A stretch of 64,000 nt of DNA from Bacteroidota bacterium (GTDB lineage: Bacteria; Bacteroidota; Bacteroidia; Chitinophagales; Chitinophagaceae): contig JAFDXL010000009.1 of NCBI GenBank assembly GCA_018267955.1, positions 894,717 through 958,716 of the forward strand, written 5' to 3'. Position 1 is the stretch's first letter; every line of letters starts with the position of its first letter. Both the position numbers and the translations under genes were made by a program. Below are positions 1 to 9,289 of the stretch, piece by piece. Under the pieces are notes generated by a model. It had not been told where the DNA came from. It worked only from the letters and a program-made list of their open reading frames with translations, and ran no database searches.

Positions 1-1409
1 CCCCTCAGCAGGAAGCTGCCATTATTAGGATTAGGTGATATACGAATGTTGCAATCGGGCGTTACATTTTTAACTCCAAGCGTTACATTCATTATTATCT
101 TGTCTGTTGCAGAATCGACAGTAGCGCAAGGCAAAGAACTTTTAACAATGGTAGTTATCATATCTCCGTTTACAAAATCAACACCTGCTATGGCAGTGTA
201 CGTAGCCGATGTCTGCCCGGCGATCGATACGCCATTTTTAAACCATTTGAAAGACGGATTTGCTCCTGCACTGGATGTATTGGCCGTAAAAACAACAGTT
301 GTACCCTGTGCAACCGTTGTACCAGCAGAACTTGACACAGCAACGGTTGGCGTAGAATCGGCAAAAACGTACAAATCATTCAGATCTGACGTCATAGCCA
401 GTGTTGTAGTTTTTACACGTAGCTTATAAACACCGGGAGCTAAAGATGCAGATACGGTACAAGGAATGGTTACGACATTAGGTGTGCCTACAGAACCAAC
501 TGTATAAGTACCGATAACCGTAGGTGAAGCAAAACTGCCGGATGCATCAGATATCTCTGCAGTGAATACGTTGCCGGGCACCTGAACAAAATTTCCGTTA
601 ATAAGATTAGCTATAACTGAGAGAGATTTGCCCTGACAAACAGTATCTGGCTTCTGCATGTAGATACGGGTGGCATATTGTTTAATTTCAGAATCGTCGA
701 AAACACGGTTATAGATTCGTACGTCATCAATAAACCCTTTATACCAGTATGGGTACGAACTATTTATCATACCAGCACCAATGCTAATGCCATAGGTAGA
801 GCTACCAATTGAGCCAGCCGCGGGATAGACAGATTTGAGAACCCCATTTATGTAAACTTTAAATGTATCCGTTCCGTTAAACGTGCCAACAACGACATAC
901 CAATTATCGCGGACAATTTGCGGTGAATATTGCCAGTTACTAATCGAGCCATTATTTGTAACATTTCCTGTTGCTAAAGCAAAAACATATTTCGTAGAAT
1001 CATCAGTATAACAATCATTATATGCGTTATCAGTGAACTCCAATTCATAATTGCCTGCAGTATATTCCCAGCCGCGTTCCATAATCATATTACCCTGGCA
1101 AAGGCCGGGATAAAAGCCAGTCGGCTTGACTACTGCACACAAGCTGTAACGTGCGATATTTAAATCTGACTGGTAAGGAACCGTAATATAACTACTCGAA
1201 CCATCAAAATAATAGGCCGTATTAGGTTTTCCTGTTATTCCCGCACCAGAAGAAGTGTTGTATGCAGTACCGGTATGCCCGTTACCAGTTGCATCGTTGG
1301 CGTTGCCGTTAAAAGGCCAATGAGCTATAAGACCTGTGTCGGATTGCGCATATCCGGAAGACATGCTTATCAATACCATAGGAATGGCAAGAAATGCTTT
1401 TAGTTTCAT
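1..1409 (-). CDS. Secreted LamG-like protein with type IX sorting domain (3' end cut by window)
   Basis: The reading frame opens with ATG at 1409 and runs without a stop to the window edge, so the gene is partial at its 3' end. It starts with a signal peptide (MKLKAFLAIPMVLISMSSGYA) followed by a concanavalin A/LamG-type laminin-G module (HWPFNGNANDATGNG, YYFDGSSSYITVP, later FIDDVRIYNR) over about residues 22-215. An Ig-like segment follows (AGANPSFKWFKNGVSIAGQT). The last visible residues, ISPNPNNGSF, are the start of a type A type IX secretion sorting domain, so only a few tens of residues should be missing. The protein is inferred to be exported to the cell surface or medium and to bind carbohydrate or protein. 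No catalytic domain is visible. Confidence 0.85.
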   Translation of the reverse strand, partial: MKLKAFLAIPMVLISMSSGYAQSDTGLIAHWPFNGNANDATGNGHTGTAYNTSSGAGITGKPNTAYYFDGSSSYITVPYQSDLNIARYSLCAVVKPTGFYPGLCQGNMIMERGWEYTAGNYELEFTDNAYNDCYTDDSTKYVFALATGNVTNNGSISNWQYSPQIVRDNWYVVVGTFNGTDTFKVYINGVLKSVYPAAGSIGSSTYGISIGAGMINSSYPYWYKGFIDDVRIYNRVFDDSEIKQYATRIYMQKPDTVCQGKSLSVIANLINGNFVQVPGNVFTAEISDASGSFASPTVIGTYTVGSVGTPNVVTIPCTVSASLAPGVYKLRVKTTTLAMTSDLNDLYVFADSTPTVAVSSSAGTTVAQGTTVVFTANTSSAGANPSFKWFKNGVSIAGQTSATYTAIAGVDFVNGDMITTIVKSSLPCATVDSATDKIIMNVTLGVKNVTPDCNIRISPNPNNGSFLLR

Positions 1410-1482
1410 AATGTTATTTTTGGTTAGGAACACGAAAGTAATAACAATTGAGCAAAATATATCACATCTATACTGTTTTCAG

Positions 1483-1490
1483 TAATTTTG
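1483..1490 (+). promoter_or_regulatory. Bacteroidota -7 promoter element of the fdhD operon
   Basis: TAATTTTG matches the TAnnTTTG consensus exactly and ends four bases before the fdhD ATG, so the transcript would be leaderless or nearly so. No convincing -33 TTTG is seen at the usual distance. Confidence 0.6.
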
Positions 1491-1494
1491 AGGA

Positions 1495-2319
1495 ATGCCC
1501 GAGAATGCAATTGCGCAGGTTGCTATCAAGAAAGTAAATACCGGTAACATTACCGATAAAGAAGATGTATTGGCGGTAGAAGAACCACTTGAAATACGCC
1601 TGAACTATGGACCTGCGAATAACAGGATCCAAAAAAGCATATCTGTTACCATGCGCACGCCGGGAAATGATACGGAGCTGGCGATCGGTTTTCTTTACAC
1701 AGAAGGTATCCTGAAAAACTATGCCCAGGTAAAAGGAGCTTTTACGATACCCGACAATATTGTACAGGTTGTCCTGAAAGAAGACATCCCGCTTGACCTA
1801 TCCAAACTCGAGCGAAATTTTTATACTACCTCCAGTTGTGGTGTATGCGGTAAGTCTTCTATAGATGCCGTAAAAACAACTTGTGATATCGTTCCTCTTA
1901 GCGATACACTACGTTTTGATGCCGGACTGATATACAAACTGCCGGATATATTGCGCCAGCATCAGCAGGTATTTGACAGTACGGGAGGGCTACATGCATC
2001 CGCCTTGTTTGACACCAAAGGCAACCTGATGCTCACCCGTGAAGATGTGGGCAGGCACAACGCTTTGGACAAACTGATAGGTGTGGCTTTGGAACGCAAT
2101 ATGTTGCCTTTAGATAACTATTTGTTACTATTGAGCGGGCGTGCCAGCTTTGAGCTGGTGCAGAAAGCAGCTATGGCAGGCATAAAAATAGTTGCCGCAG
2201 TTGGCGCTCCATCAAGCCTGGCGGTAAGTACAGCAAAAGAATTCGGGATCAGCTTAATAGGCTTTTTGCGAGATCAAAGATTTAATATCTATACAGGGGC
2301 GGAACGTATCGGTTTTTAA
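1495..2319 (+). CDS. fdhD: FdhD sulfurtransferase for formate dehydrogenase maturation
   Basis: 274 residues, the usual family length. FdhD passes sulfur from a cysteine desulfurase to the molybdenum cofactor of formate-dehydrogenase-type enzymes in the cytoplasm. The family's CxxC pair is present in SSCGVCGKSS (C115, C118), as are STGGLHAS (about 162-169) and the hallmark REDVGRHNALDK (about 182-193). It is the first gene of an operon with a small protein (10 bp downstream) and an FdhF/YdeP-type molybdoenzyme, which is its probable client. A possible sulfur donor, a NifS-class desulfurase, is encoded at 16731 but is not in the operon. Confidence 0.95.
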   Translation: MPENAIAQVAIKKVNTGNITDKEDVLAVEEPLEIRLNYGPANNRIQKSISVTMRTPGNDTELAIGFLYTEGILKNYAQVKGAFTIPDNIVQVVLKEDIPLDLSKLERNFYTTSSCGVCGKSSIDAVKTTCDIVPLSDTLRFDAGLIYKLPDILRQHQQVFDSTGGLHASALFDTKGNLMLTREDVGRHNALDKLIGVALERNMLPLDNYLLLLSGRASFELVQKAAMAGIKIVAAVGAPSSLAVSTAKEFGISLIGFLRDQRFNIYTGAERIGF

Positions 2320-2329
2320 AACAGAACAA

Positions 2330-2701
2330 ATGAAACTCAGGATAAAAGGAAATTCAATAAGGCTGCGATTGACCAAATCAGAAATGGAGCGATTTGACAA
2401 AGAGGGTTATATTGATGAACGTACGGAATTCAGCACGCAAAACCTGGTATATGCATTGCAACAATATGATGGCGCAAACCTTTCTGCTGATCTTGAAAAT
2501 GGCGCTTTGACGGTGTACATGCCTGCAGCGCTGGCACATGAATGGGCCAACAGCCAAAAAGTAGGATTTGAGTATGAGCACGAGCTGGCAAACGGTAAAA
2601 AATTGTATATTTTGATCGAGAAGGACTTTAAGTGCCTGGATGAAAATATAACAGAGGATCAATCTGACCAATACGACAACCCATTATTAAAACACGAATA
2701 A
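2330..2701 (+). CDS. Small conserved protein between fdhD and the molybdoenzyme gene
   Basis: 123 residues, soluble, without signal peptide or membrane segment. It starts MKLRIKGNSIRLRL and is rich in charged residues, with an acidic C-terminus. I do not recognise a characterised family; it resembles short uncharacterised proteins found beside fdhD/fdhF in Bacteroidota. The stop overlaps the next start by one base (TAATG), so translation is probably coupled to the molybdoenzyme. A role in assembly or stability of that enzyme is inference from position only. Confidence 0.7.
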   Translation: MKLRIKGNSIRLRLTKSEMERFDKEGYIDERTEFSTQNLVYALQQYDGANLSADLENGALTVYMPAALAHEWANSQKVGFEYEHELANGKKLYILIEKDFKCLDENITEDQSDQYDNPLLKHE

Positions 2702-5013
2702 TGAGCGAAGAAAAAAAAGACATACAGCCGAATGCAGAGAACCCGGAAACCTTTACCGGCATCAAGTTGGGTAAACCTAAAGATGTGGCTGCAGGTATAC
2801 CAGCGGTGATATCCAGCGCAAAACACGTTTTCGGGGAAATGGATGTAGCCCGCGGTATGAAAGCTTTGCTGGCATTGAACCAAAAAGATGGTTATGATTG
2901 TCCTGGTTGTGCATGGCCTGACCCCGATGGGCATCGCTCTTCTATCGCTGAATATTGCGAAAATGGCGCCAAGGCCATCGCAGAAGAGGCAACCACCAAA
3001 CGTGTTGATCCGGCTTTCTTTGCAAAATATAGTGTGAAAGAACTGGCGGAGCTTGATGATTACGGCATTGGGAAAAAAGGACGTATCACTGATCCTATGT
3101 ACCTGCCAAAAGGTGCGACCCACTATCAGCCCATCAGTTGGGAGGATGCCTTTAAGAAAATAGGAAGTCACCTGAACTCGCTTTCCACACCGGATGAAGC
3201 AGTGTTCTACACATCAGGACGCACCAGCAATGAAGCTGCATTTTTATACCAACTGTTTGTGCGGGAATATGGCACCAACAATTTACCCGACTGTTCCAAC
3301 ATGTGCCATGAATCGAGTGGTGTGGCATTGAATGAATCTGTAGGTATTGGTAAGGGTTCTGTAACGCTGGAAGATTTCTACGAAGCAGAAGCCATCATTA
3401 TATTAGGACAAAACCCGGGGACTAACCACCCGCGTATGCTTTCTGCATTACAGAAGGCTAAAGAAAATGGCGCTACGATTATATCTGTAAATCCACTGCC
3501 GGAAACCGGCCTGATGGGATTCAACAATCCGCAGAAAGTAAAAGGCGTATTAGGCATCAAATCGAGGTTGACAGATATATTCCTGCAAGTGAAGATCAAT
3601 GGTGATATGGCTTTGCTGAAAGCTATCATATCATTGTTGGCAAAAGATGATGAGCAAGCGCCCGGTTCTGTTTTCGACCATGAATTTATTAAAGAACACA
3701 CCAGCGGATACGATAATTATATAGCTAATGTTCATAAATATTCGCTGGACGAACTGTCAGATGCAAGCGGTATCTCCATCCCGCAAATAAAAGAAACCGC
3801 TAACGTACTTAAGAATAAGAAGAAGATCATTGCCTGCTGGGCAATGGGACTGACGCAGCATAAAAATGCCGTAGATACCATTAAAGAAGTAGTAAACCTG
3901 TTGCTACTTAAAGGCAGTATAGGCAAGCCCGGCGCAGGTACTTGCCCAGTGCGCGGGCACAGCAATGTACAGGGAGATCGTACGATGGGCATTTATGAAA
4001 AACCATCTGAAACTTTCCTGAATAAATTGCAGACAACTTATGGCTTTGCCCCGCCCCGCAATCACGGTTTCGATGTTGTGGACTGCATCAAGGCTATGCA
4101 TGAAGGAATGGCCAAAGTGTTCATTGCCATGGGTGGTAATTTTCTTTCTGCGACACCGGATACTTTGTACACCGCTGAAGCTTTACGTAAATGCAAACTT
4201 ACGGTTCATATATCTACCAAGCTAAACCGCAGCCACCTGGTACATGGTGAAGAAGCCCTGATACTACCAGTATATGGCCGCAGCGATAAGGACCTATTGA
4301 ATGGTAAAGAGCAGTTTGTAAGTTGCGAGAATTCGATGGGTGTGATACAAATGTCGAAAGGCAACCTAAAACCAATATCTGCAAACCTGCTGAGCGAACC
4401 TGTGATCGTTTGCAGGATGGCTAAGGCTACATTGGGATCGCGAAGCAAAGTAAACTGGGACCTCTACGAAGAAAACTACGACTATATACGTAACGATATA
4501 GAATTGGTAATACCGGGATTTGAGAATTACAATGAAAGAGTAAGACACCTTGGTGGTTTTTACCTGCCCAATGGCGCACGCTCAGGCAAGTTCAATACAT
4601 TCTCAGGTAAAGCCGTTTTCAATTCTGCTGATATCACTACGCAAAAACTGGCACCGGACGAGTATATGATGATGACTATCCGCAGTCATGATCAATTCAA
4701 TACAACGATTTACGGTTTGGATGATCGCTATCGTGGTGTGTATAATGAACGCAGGGTAATATTTATGAATGAATATGATATGACCAGTGCAGGACTGAAA
4801 GCCAATGATGTAGTAGATCTATATAACTACCATGATGGTGTAGAGCGTGTAGCGCATAAATTCCTAGTGATACCGTTCAGCATTCCTGAAAGATGTACAG
4901 CTACTTATTTCCCGGAAACCAATGTATTGGTTCCTATCGGTAGTGTGGCAGACAAAAGCAATACACCAACCTCAAAAATGGTGATTTTAAAAATACGTAA
5001 ATCGTTAACTTAG
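2701..5013 (+). CDS. FdhF/YdeP-family molybdopterin oxidoreductase
   Basis: 770 residues, the full length of the YdeP branch of the molybdopterin oxidoreductases. The N-terminus has the family motif YDCPGCAWPDP (C67, C70) rather than the four-cysteine Fe4S4 motif of true formate dehydrogenases. The middle carries the cofactor-binding core (FYTSGRTSNEAAFLYQ, CSNMCHESS, IILGQNPGTNHPRM). The C-terminal molybdopterin dinucleotide-binding domain has MMMTIRSHDQFNTTIYG and ends near ATYFPETNVLVPI. No selenocysteine is needed: the candidate metal-ligand region reads CSNMCHESSG. The natural substrate of this branch is uncertain; annotation as formate dehydrogenase rests on homology and on the fdhD neighbour. 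No iron-sulfur or cytochrome partner subunit is encoded beside it. Confidence 0.9.
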   Translation: MSEEKKDIQPNAENPETFTGIKLGKPKDVAAGIPAVISSAKHVFGEMDVARGMKALLALNQKDGYDCPGCAWPDPDGHRSSIAEYCENGAKAIAEEATTKRVDPAFFAKYSVKELAELDDYGIGKKGRITDPMYLPKGATHYQPISWEDAFKKIGSHLNSLSTPDEAVFYTSGRTSNEAAFLYQLFVREYGTNNLPDCSNMCHESSGVALNESVGIGKGSVTLEDFYEAEAIIILGQNPGTNHPRMLSALQKAKENGATIISVNPLPETGLMGFNNPQKVKGVLGIKSRLTDIFLQVKINGDMALLKAIISLLAKDDEQAPGSVFDHEFIKEHTSGYDNYIANVHKYSLDELSDASGISIPQIKETANVLKNKKKIIACWAMGLTQHKNAVDTIKEVVNLLLLKGSIGKPGAGTCPVRGHSNVQGDRTMGIYEKPSETFLNKLQTTYGFAPPRNHGFDVVDCIKAMHEGMAKVFIAMGGNFLSATPDTLYTAEALRKCKLTVHISTKLNRSHLVHGEEALILPVYGRSDKDLLNGKEQFVSCENSMGVIQMSKGNLKPISANLLSEPVIVCRMAKATLGSRSKVNWDLYEENYDYIRNDIELVIPGFENYNERVRHLGGFYLPNGARSGKFNTFSGKAVFNSADITTQKLAPDEYMMMTIRSHDQFNTTIYGLDDRYRGVYNERRVIFMNEYDMTSAGLKANDVVDLYNYHDGVERVAHKFLVIPFSIPERCTATYFPETNVLVPIGSVADKSNTPTSKMVILKIRKSLT

Positions 5014-5090
5014 GTTTTTTACATTTCAATTACATTATAAGCATTATCTTTAGCACTATAGTATTTACTAATAGTCTAAAATAATTCTTA

Positions 5091-5993
5091 TTGTCAGCTA
5101 TAATATATTACCTGGCACTGCCATTTATTTATCTTATTTCGCTGCTACCCTTCCCTGCGTTGTATGCAGTATCTGATGGCTTATACCTGTTGTTATATCG
5201 CGTATTAGGATACCGTAAGGATGTGGTTCTTGCCAACCTGCGCAATTCATTTCCAGATAAAACAGAAGAAGAAATACAACGCATTGCCAGGAACTATTAC
5301 AAGTATCTGTGCGACCTGTTTCTCGAGACATTCAAAACGCTGACGATCAATAAAAAGACAATGCTGAAGCATTGCTATTTCAATCCGAAAGCAAAAGTAT
5401 TGTTTGATAAACTGGCCGAAGAAAATAAAAGCATCATATTAGTGCTTGGCCACCTCGGCAACTGGGAATGGGCAGGCAATACAGTAAGCCTGCAATTAAA
5501 GCAGCAATTGTACGTTATATATCATCCCATCAGCAATAAGTATTTTGATTGGCTAATGTATAAGATGCGTACACGGTTTGGCACCAAACTCATTGCCATG
5601 AAAGATACTTTTAGGGAAATGCTGGAGAACAGGGCCGAACTAAATGCTACAGCATTTATCGCTGACCAGACACCGGCACCTGAAAGCGCCTACTGGACCA
5701 CCTTCCTGAACCAGGACACACCTGTATTCAAAGGCACCGAACTGATAGCACGTAAGATCAACTATCCGGTAGTATATGCAACTGTGAAAAGGGTAAAACG
5801 GGGTGAATATGAGTTGTTTGCGGAGATGCTCTGCGAAGTACCCAAAGCAACTACAGAAGGAGAAATATCTGAACTACACACCCGCAAGCTGGAAAGGGAC
5901 ATTATTGCCCAACCGGAAATATGGCTATGGTCGCACCGCAGGTGGAAACACAAGCGCATCAAACAAACAACAAATACATTAGTGGAACAATGA
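5091..5993 (+). CDS. Lipid A biosynthesis acyltransferase (LpxL/HtrB family)
   Basis: 300 residues, start TTG at 5091; no ATG is available upstream of the first membrane segment. The N-terminal hydrophobic stretch (about residues 3-36) anchors it in the inner membrane. The acyltransferase HxxxxE motif is HLGNWE (H121, E126), followed by the IADQTPAP segment typical of LpxL-like enzymes. It should transfer a secondary acyl chain to a lipid A precursor. The stop overlaps the start of the desaturase gene (ATGA), so both belong to one operon concerned with membrane lipids. Confidence 0.9.
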   Translation: MSAIIYYLALPFIYLISLLPFPALYAVSDGLYLLLYRVLGYRKDVVLANLRNSFPDKTEEEIQRIARNYYKYLCDLFLETFKTLTINKKTMLKHCYFNPKAKVLFDKLAEENKSIILVLGHLGNWEWAGNTVSLQLKQQLYVIYHPISNKYFDWLMYKMRTRFGTKLIAMKDTFREMLENRAELNATAFIADQTPAPESAYWTTFLNQDTPVFKGTELIARKINYPVVYATVKRVKRGEYELFAEMLCEVPKATTEGEISELHTRKLERDIIAQPEIWLWSHRRWKHKRIKQTTNTLVEQ

Positions 5994-6988
5994 GAACAGG
6001 CAGAGAGCTGATATTAGCTACCAAACCTTTTACGAAAGAAGACAGGTCCCGCAGTTGGCTGTACCTTGTCTCTACCCTATTGCTGCTGGCAACGGCGATA
6101 GCGGGAACCATTCTTATACCCTACCTGTTGGCCAAAATAGTATTCAGTGTGCTGGCAGGCCTGCTTATGGTGCGCATGTTTATTATCTATCACGATTTTC
6201 AGCACCATGCTATATTGCATAGATCGGTACTGGCAGATGTGATCATGACCCTATACGGCATGTATGTATTGGTTCCTTCAAGTATCTGGAAACGTTCGCA
6301 CGATTATCATCATAATCATAATTCCAAATTATTCAGCGCCAGTATAGGATCCTACCCTATAGCTACCAAACAAAAATTCTTATCGATGACGCCGGGCGAA
6401 AGGAGGATGTATCTTTTTATACGCCATCCGCTCACCATATTAATGGGTTATTTTACCATGTTTATTTTCGGCATGTGTATTAGCTCATTTGTAAGTGCAC
6501 CGAAAAAACATTACGATTCGCTGATAACTTTAATAGCGCATGGTGTCATCACCTACTTTGCCATTACGTTGTTTGGATGGGAAGTATGGCTGTTCGCCAT
6601 ATTCCTGCCCATATTTATTGCCTGTGCTATGGGAGCATACCTGTTTTATGCGCAGCACAATTTTCCCGCCACTACATTTAGTGATAAAGAGGACTGGAAA
6701 TATGAAATGGCAGCGATGGAATCGTCGAGCTATATGGTGATGAACCCGTTTATGGAATTCATGACCGGCAATATCGGCTACCACCATATTCATCATCTCA
6801 ATTGCCGCATCCCATTCTACCGTTTGAAGGAAGCGATGGAAGCGATACCTGAACTGCAGGAGGCCAGGACAACATCATTGCATCCCAAAGAGATAGCTGC
6901 CTGCTTTCGCCTGAAAGTATGGGACCCTGAACGGAACAAAATGATAGGTTTCAGAGAATTGAGAGAGGAACCTATCTTTGCCGTATGA
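5990..6988 (+). CDS. Membrane fatty-acid desaturase
   Basis: 332 residues from the ATG at 5990, which overlaps the previous stop as ATGA; an upstream in-frame ATG at 5921 lies inside the acyltransferase gene and is unlikely. The three histidine boxes of membrane di-iron desaturases are present: HDFQHH (68-73), HDYHHNH (104-110) and YHHIHH (264-269), with another QHN at 222-224. Hydrophobic pairs lie near residues 23-65 and 145-215. It should introduce double bonds into acyl chains. The neighbouring lipid A acyltransferase suggests that it acts on acyl groups for phospholipid or lipid A. Confidence 0.92.
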   Translation: MRTGRELILATKPFTKEDRSRSWLYLVSTLLLLATAIAGTILIPYLLAKIVFSVLAGLLMVRMFIIYHDFQHHAILHRSVLADVIMTLYGMYVLVPSSIWKRSHDYHHNHNSKLFSASIGSYPIATKQKFLSMTPGERRMYLFIRHPLTILMGYFTMFIFGMCISSFVSAPKKHYDSLITLIAHGVITYFAITLFGWEVWLFAIFLPIFIACAMGAYLFYAQHNFPATTFSDKEDWKYEMAAMESSSYMVMNPFMEFMTGNIGYHHIHHLNCRIPFYRLKEAMEAIPELQEARTTSLHPKEIAACFRLKVWDPERNKMIGFRELREEPIFAV

Positions 6989-7251
6989 TCGAGATCAACG
7001 ATATAACCACTTACCTGCCGGAAGATAGCGCCCTGAATAAGGCAGCTAATGCTGAGATCAAAAAGATCATTGATTACATTTCAGAACAGTTATCTGCACA
7101 AGAAACGAGCGAAGAGGACGATTTTTTAGTGAACCTGAATGGTAACCCGGCAGCACTTGTTGAAAAGCACCAGGTAGATATATCATGGGAAACAGATATG
7201 GAAGAACTGGATGATAAAATATCGGCCTGGATACAGGAAGCAAATCAATAA
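6985..7251 (+). CDS. Small acidic protein downstream of the desaturase
   Basis: 88 residues with a strongly acidic composition and no signal peptide. Its ATG overlaps the desaturase stop by four bases (ATGA), which supports it as a real, translationally coupled third gene of the lipid operon. It has no recognised motif apart from predicted helices, including ISAWIQEANQ at the C-terminus. Acyl-carrier proteins are similar in size and charge, but the DSL phosphopantetheine site is absent, so this is not one. Function unknown. Confidence 0.7.
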   Translation: MIEINDITTYLPEDSALNKAANAEIKKIIDYISEQLSAQETSEEDDFLVNLNGNPAALVEKHQVDISWETDMEELDDKISAWIQEANQ

Positions 7252-7263
7252 TAAGATTTAGAT

Positions 7264-7290
7264 AAGCTACTAATAGGTAGCTTTCTTTTT
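7264..7290 (+). terminator. Rho-independent terminator of the lipid operon
   Basis: AAGCTAC (7264-7270) pairs with GTAGCTT (7277-7283) around a six-base loop and is followed by a T-rich tract. Confidence 0.65.
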
Positions 7291-7329
7291 GCCCACATTA
7301 ATCCGTCGGGGCAATTCATTTATTAGCCG

Positions 7330-7337
7330 TAATTTTA
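7330..7337 (+). promoter_or_regulatory. Probable -7 promoter element of the DUF763 gene
   Basis: TAATTTTA differs from TAnnTTTG at one position and lies four bases before the ATG, the same spacing as at fdhD. Confidence 0.4.
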
Positions 7338-7341
7338 AGGT

Positions 7342-8553
7342 ATGAGTCGTGCGCATGCAGATTTGCCCCTGCACTATGGCCAGGTACCTGCCTGGTTGTA
7401 CACGCGGATGGGCAAATTGGGAGAAGCTATTGTGGAAGCCGTTATTATGGAATACGGCAAGAGTGCGTTACTGCAGCGCATGAGTGATCCGTTCTGGTTT
7501 CAATCGCTGGGGGCTGTATTGGGAATGGACTGGCACTCATCGGGCATTACCACCTCTGTAATGGGTGCTTTAAAGCATACGGTAAATAAACGTTCCAAAG
7601 AACTGGGCATTTATATCTGCGGCGGTAAGGGCAAGCACTCGCGCGAAACCCCTAATGAATTACTGAAGATAGCAGAAACAACAGGCCTGAACGGAGAACT
7701 GCTGGTGCGCAGCAGTAAGCTATCTGCGAAAGTGGATAATACCGCTGTGCAGGATGGATACCAGATATACCTGCATTCTTTTATTGTAAGCAATGAAGGA
7801 GAATGGGCGGTGATACAACAAGGTATGAATGACGCCAACGGTATGGCCAGAAGGTATCACTGGCATTCGCCGGGTATCAAATCATTTGTTGAAGCGCCTC
7901 ACACTTCTATATATGGCCATAACCAGGGATTGATCTTAAATCTCACAGATCTGAAAGCAGATACAACTCGTGACGGCGTGCTTCAATTGACAAAGGAAAA
8001 TCCGGATATGATCCTTAATGAAGCCCGCCAGCTATATATGCCTGCCCACCACGATGTTAAAGCCAAGGATGTAAACCTCAAAAGGTTAGGTAGCGTGCTG
8101 GCCGTGGCGCATGAAAAAGAATTGATGGATGTGGAGTCGCTTCTTTTGCTGGAAGGCGTTGGTCCGCGTACCCTGCAATCGTTGGTACTGGTAAGCGAAG
8201 TGATACATGGTACACCCAGCAGGTTTGAAGACCCAGCGCGTTATTCTTTTGCTCATGGCGGCAAGGACGGGCACCCCTTCCCGGTGCCAACGAAAGTATA
8301 TGATGAAGCAATAGAAGTGCTTGATAAAGCGATACGCCTTGCAAAGATGGGCGATAATGATAAGAGTGAAGCCATAAAGGCCCTGCATAAAACCGCTATG
8401 CGCGTAGAGGAAACATTTGTACCCAACAATAATTTTGAACAGCTGGTGCAGAAGGAGCGGAACGAATCGTGGAAGTATGGCGGGAGGACTGTATTTGGGA
8501 AGGCGAAGCCACCGAAAAATAAGCCGGATAGTAACCAGCTGAGCCTGTTTTAA
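7342..8553 (+). CDS. DUF763 family protein
   Basis: 403 residues, about the usual length of the family. The conserved DUF763 N-terminus is clear: RAHADLPLHYGQVPAWLYTRM, then FWFQSLGAVLGMDWHSSGITT and YICGGKGKHSRETP. A later segment reads LLLEGVGPRTLQSL, which looks like a helix-hairpin-helix DNA-binding turn, followed by PARYSFAHGGKDGHPFPVP. Function has not been established for the family; a nucleic-acid role is inferred from the hairpin-helix segment. It is a single-gene unit, convergent with the next gene. Confidence 0.85.
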   Translation: MSRAHADLPLHYGQVPAWLYTRMGKLGEAIVEAVIMEYGKSALLQRMSDPFWFQSLGAVLGMDWHSSGITTSVMGALKHTVNKRSKELGIYICGGKGKHSRETPNELLKIAETTGLNGELLVRSSKLSAKVDNTAVQDGYQIYLHSFIVSNEGEWAVIQQGMNDANGMARRYHWHSPGIKSFVEAPHTSIYGHNQGLILNLTDLKADTTRDGVLQLTKENPDMILNEARQLYMPAHHDVKAKDVNLKRLGSVLAVAHEKELMDVESLLLLEGVGPRTLQSLVLVSEVIHGTPSRFEDPARYSFAHGGKDGHPFPVPTKVYDEAIEVLDKAIRLAKMGDNDKSEAIKALHKTAMRVEETFVPNNNFEQLVQKERNESWKYGGRTVFGKAKPPKNKPDSNQLSLF

Positions 8554-8573
8554 GCTCTTCAATTAAGTACTAT

Positions 8574-9263
8574 TTATTTCAGGGCAGTTTTACGCACCTT
8601 CTCAAGTATTCCACCTGATCTAAAAACAAATTCGTAGAGATTTATAGAAGCTCTATAAACTACATACATGTATATATGATTTCTTGTTGAGCGGCTAATG
8701 TTACTTTCAATTTGCCTGTGCAAGTCACCGTACAAGGTTAAAAAGTCGGAGGAATCACATGGAAAGCAAAATGGATGAAATAATGCTGTAGCCTGTTTCA
8801 GGAAAACACTGTTATTGTTTAGTACTTTACGATAGAGGCCAGGATCTGTCATCCCTTCCCTCACCTTCTCGACTGTAAACAAATAGAGGTAACACCTATC
8901 CAAATTACATAAACCTGAACTGTTTCTAAACTCGCGATTAAATTCTTCAACACTTTTTATGTCTAATTGCAGACCCGTCTTTGAACTAAACACATAAAGT
9001 TCATTGGCTGATCCCATATCGTCACCGAATCCATTTTCTGCCCTATAAAGAAAAATTTTAAATTCCTTGAAACAGCCAGGAAACAACTCCTCCACAAAGA
9101 TGTTAAAAAGTGAATCCTGACTGCGATTAGTTTTGAATCTTTTATTCTCAATTTGTTTTTGAAATAACCCTTTACCTATATTCTTCAATGAATCGTTCGA
9201 TATCTGTGCTTTTGCAACACTAGCACACAACATTAAAACATATGAAAGGATTAACTTTTTCAA
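8574..9263 (-). CDS. Exported protein of unknown function
   Basis: 229 residues from a TTG at 9263; the N-terminus (MKKLILSYVLMLCASVAKAQ) is a classical signal peptide and would be lost with the next ATG. The mature part is mixed alpha/beta with several cysteines, including CNLDRC and FCFPC, and no recognised family. It ends just before the DUF763 stop region in a convergent arrangement and lies downstream of the thioredoxin-like gene on the same strand, with 26 bp between them, so it may be cotranscribed. Confidence 0.65.
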   Translation of the reverse strand: MKKLILSYVLMLCASVAKAQISNDSLKNIGKGLFQKQIENKRFKTNRSQDSLFNIFVEELFPGCFKEFKIFLYRAENGFGDDMGSANELYVFSSKTGLQLDIKSVEEFNREFRNSSGLCNLDRCYLYLFTVEKVREGMTDPGLYRKVLNNNSVFLKQATALFHPFCFPCDSSDFLTLYGDLHRQIESNISRSTRNHIYMYVVYRASINLYEFVFRSGGILEKVRKTALK

Positions 9264-9289
9264 AACATTAGAAAAAACATATTAGACAA

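Noticed and set aside
46-429. Open frame on the plus strand at the window start
   Set aside because: It lies antisense inside the LamG-type secreted protein, whose minus-strand frame has a signal peptide, domain and sorting motif; the plus frame has no recognisable content.
2659-3171. A 170-codon minus-strand frame across the fdhF start
   Set aside because: Antisense to the strongly conserved molybdoenzyme and small protein; its translation has no domain and is typical of a shadow frame.
6985-7251. The 88-residue acidic protein as an acyl-carrier protein
   Set aside because: The DSL motif with the phosphopantetheine serine is missing.
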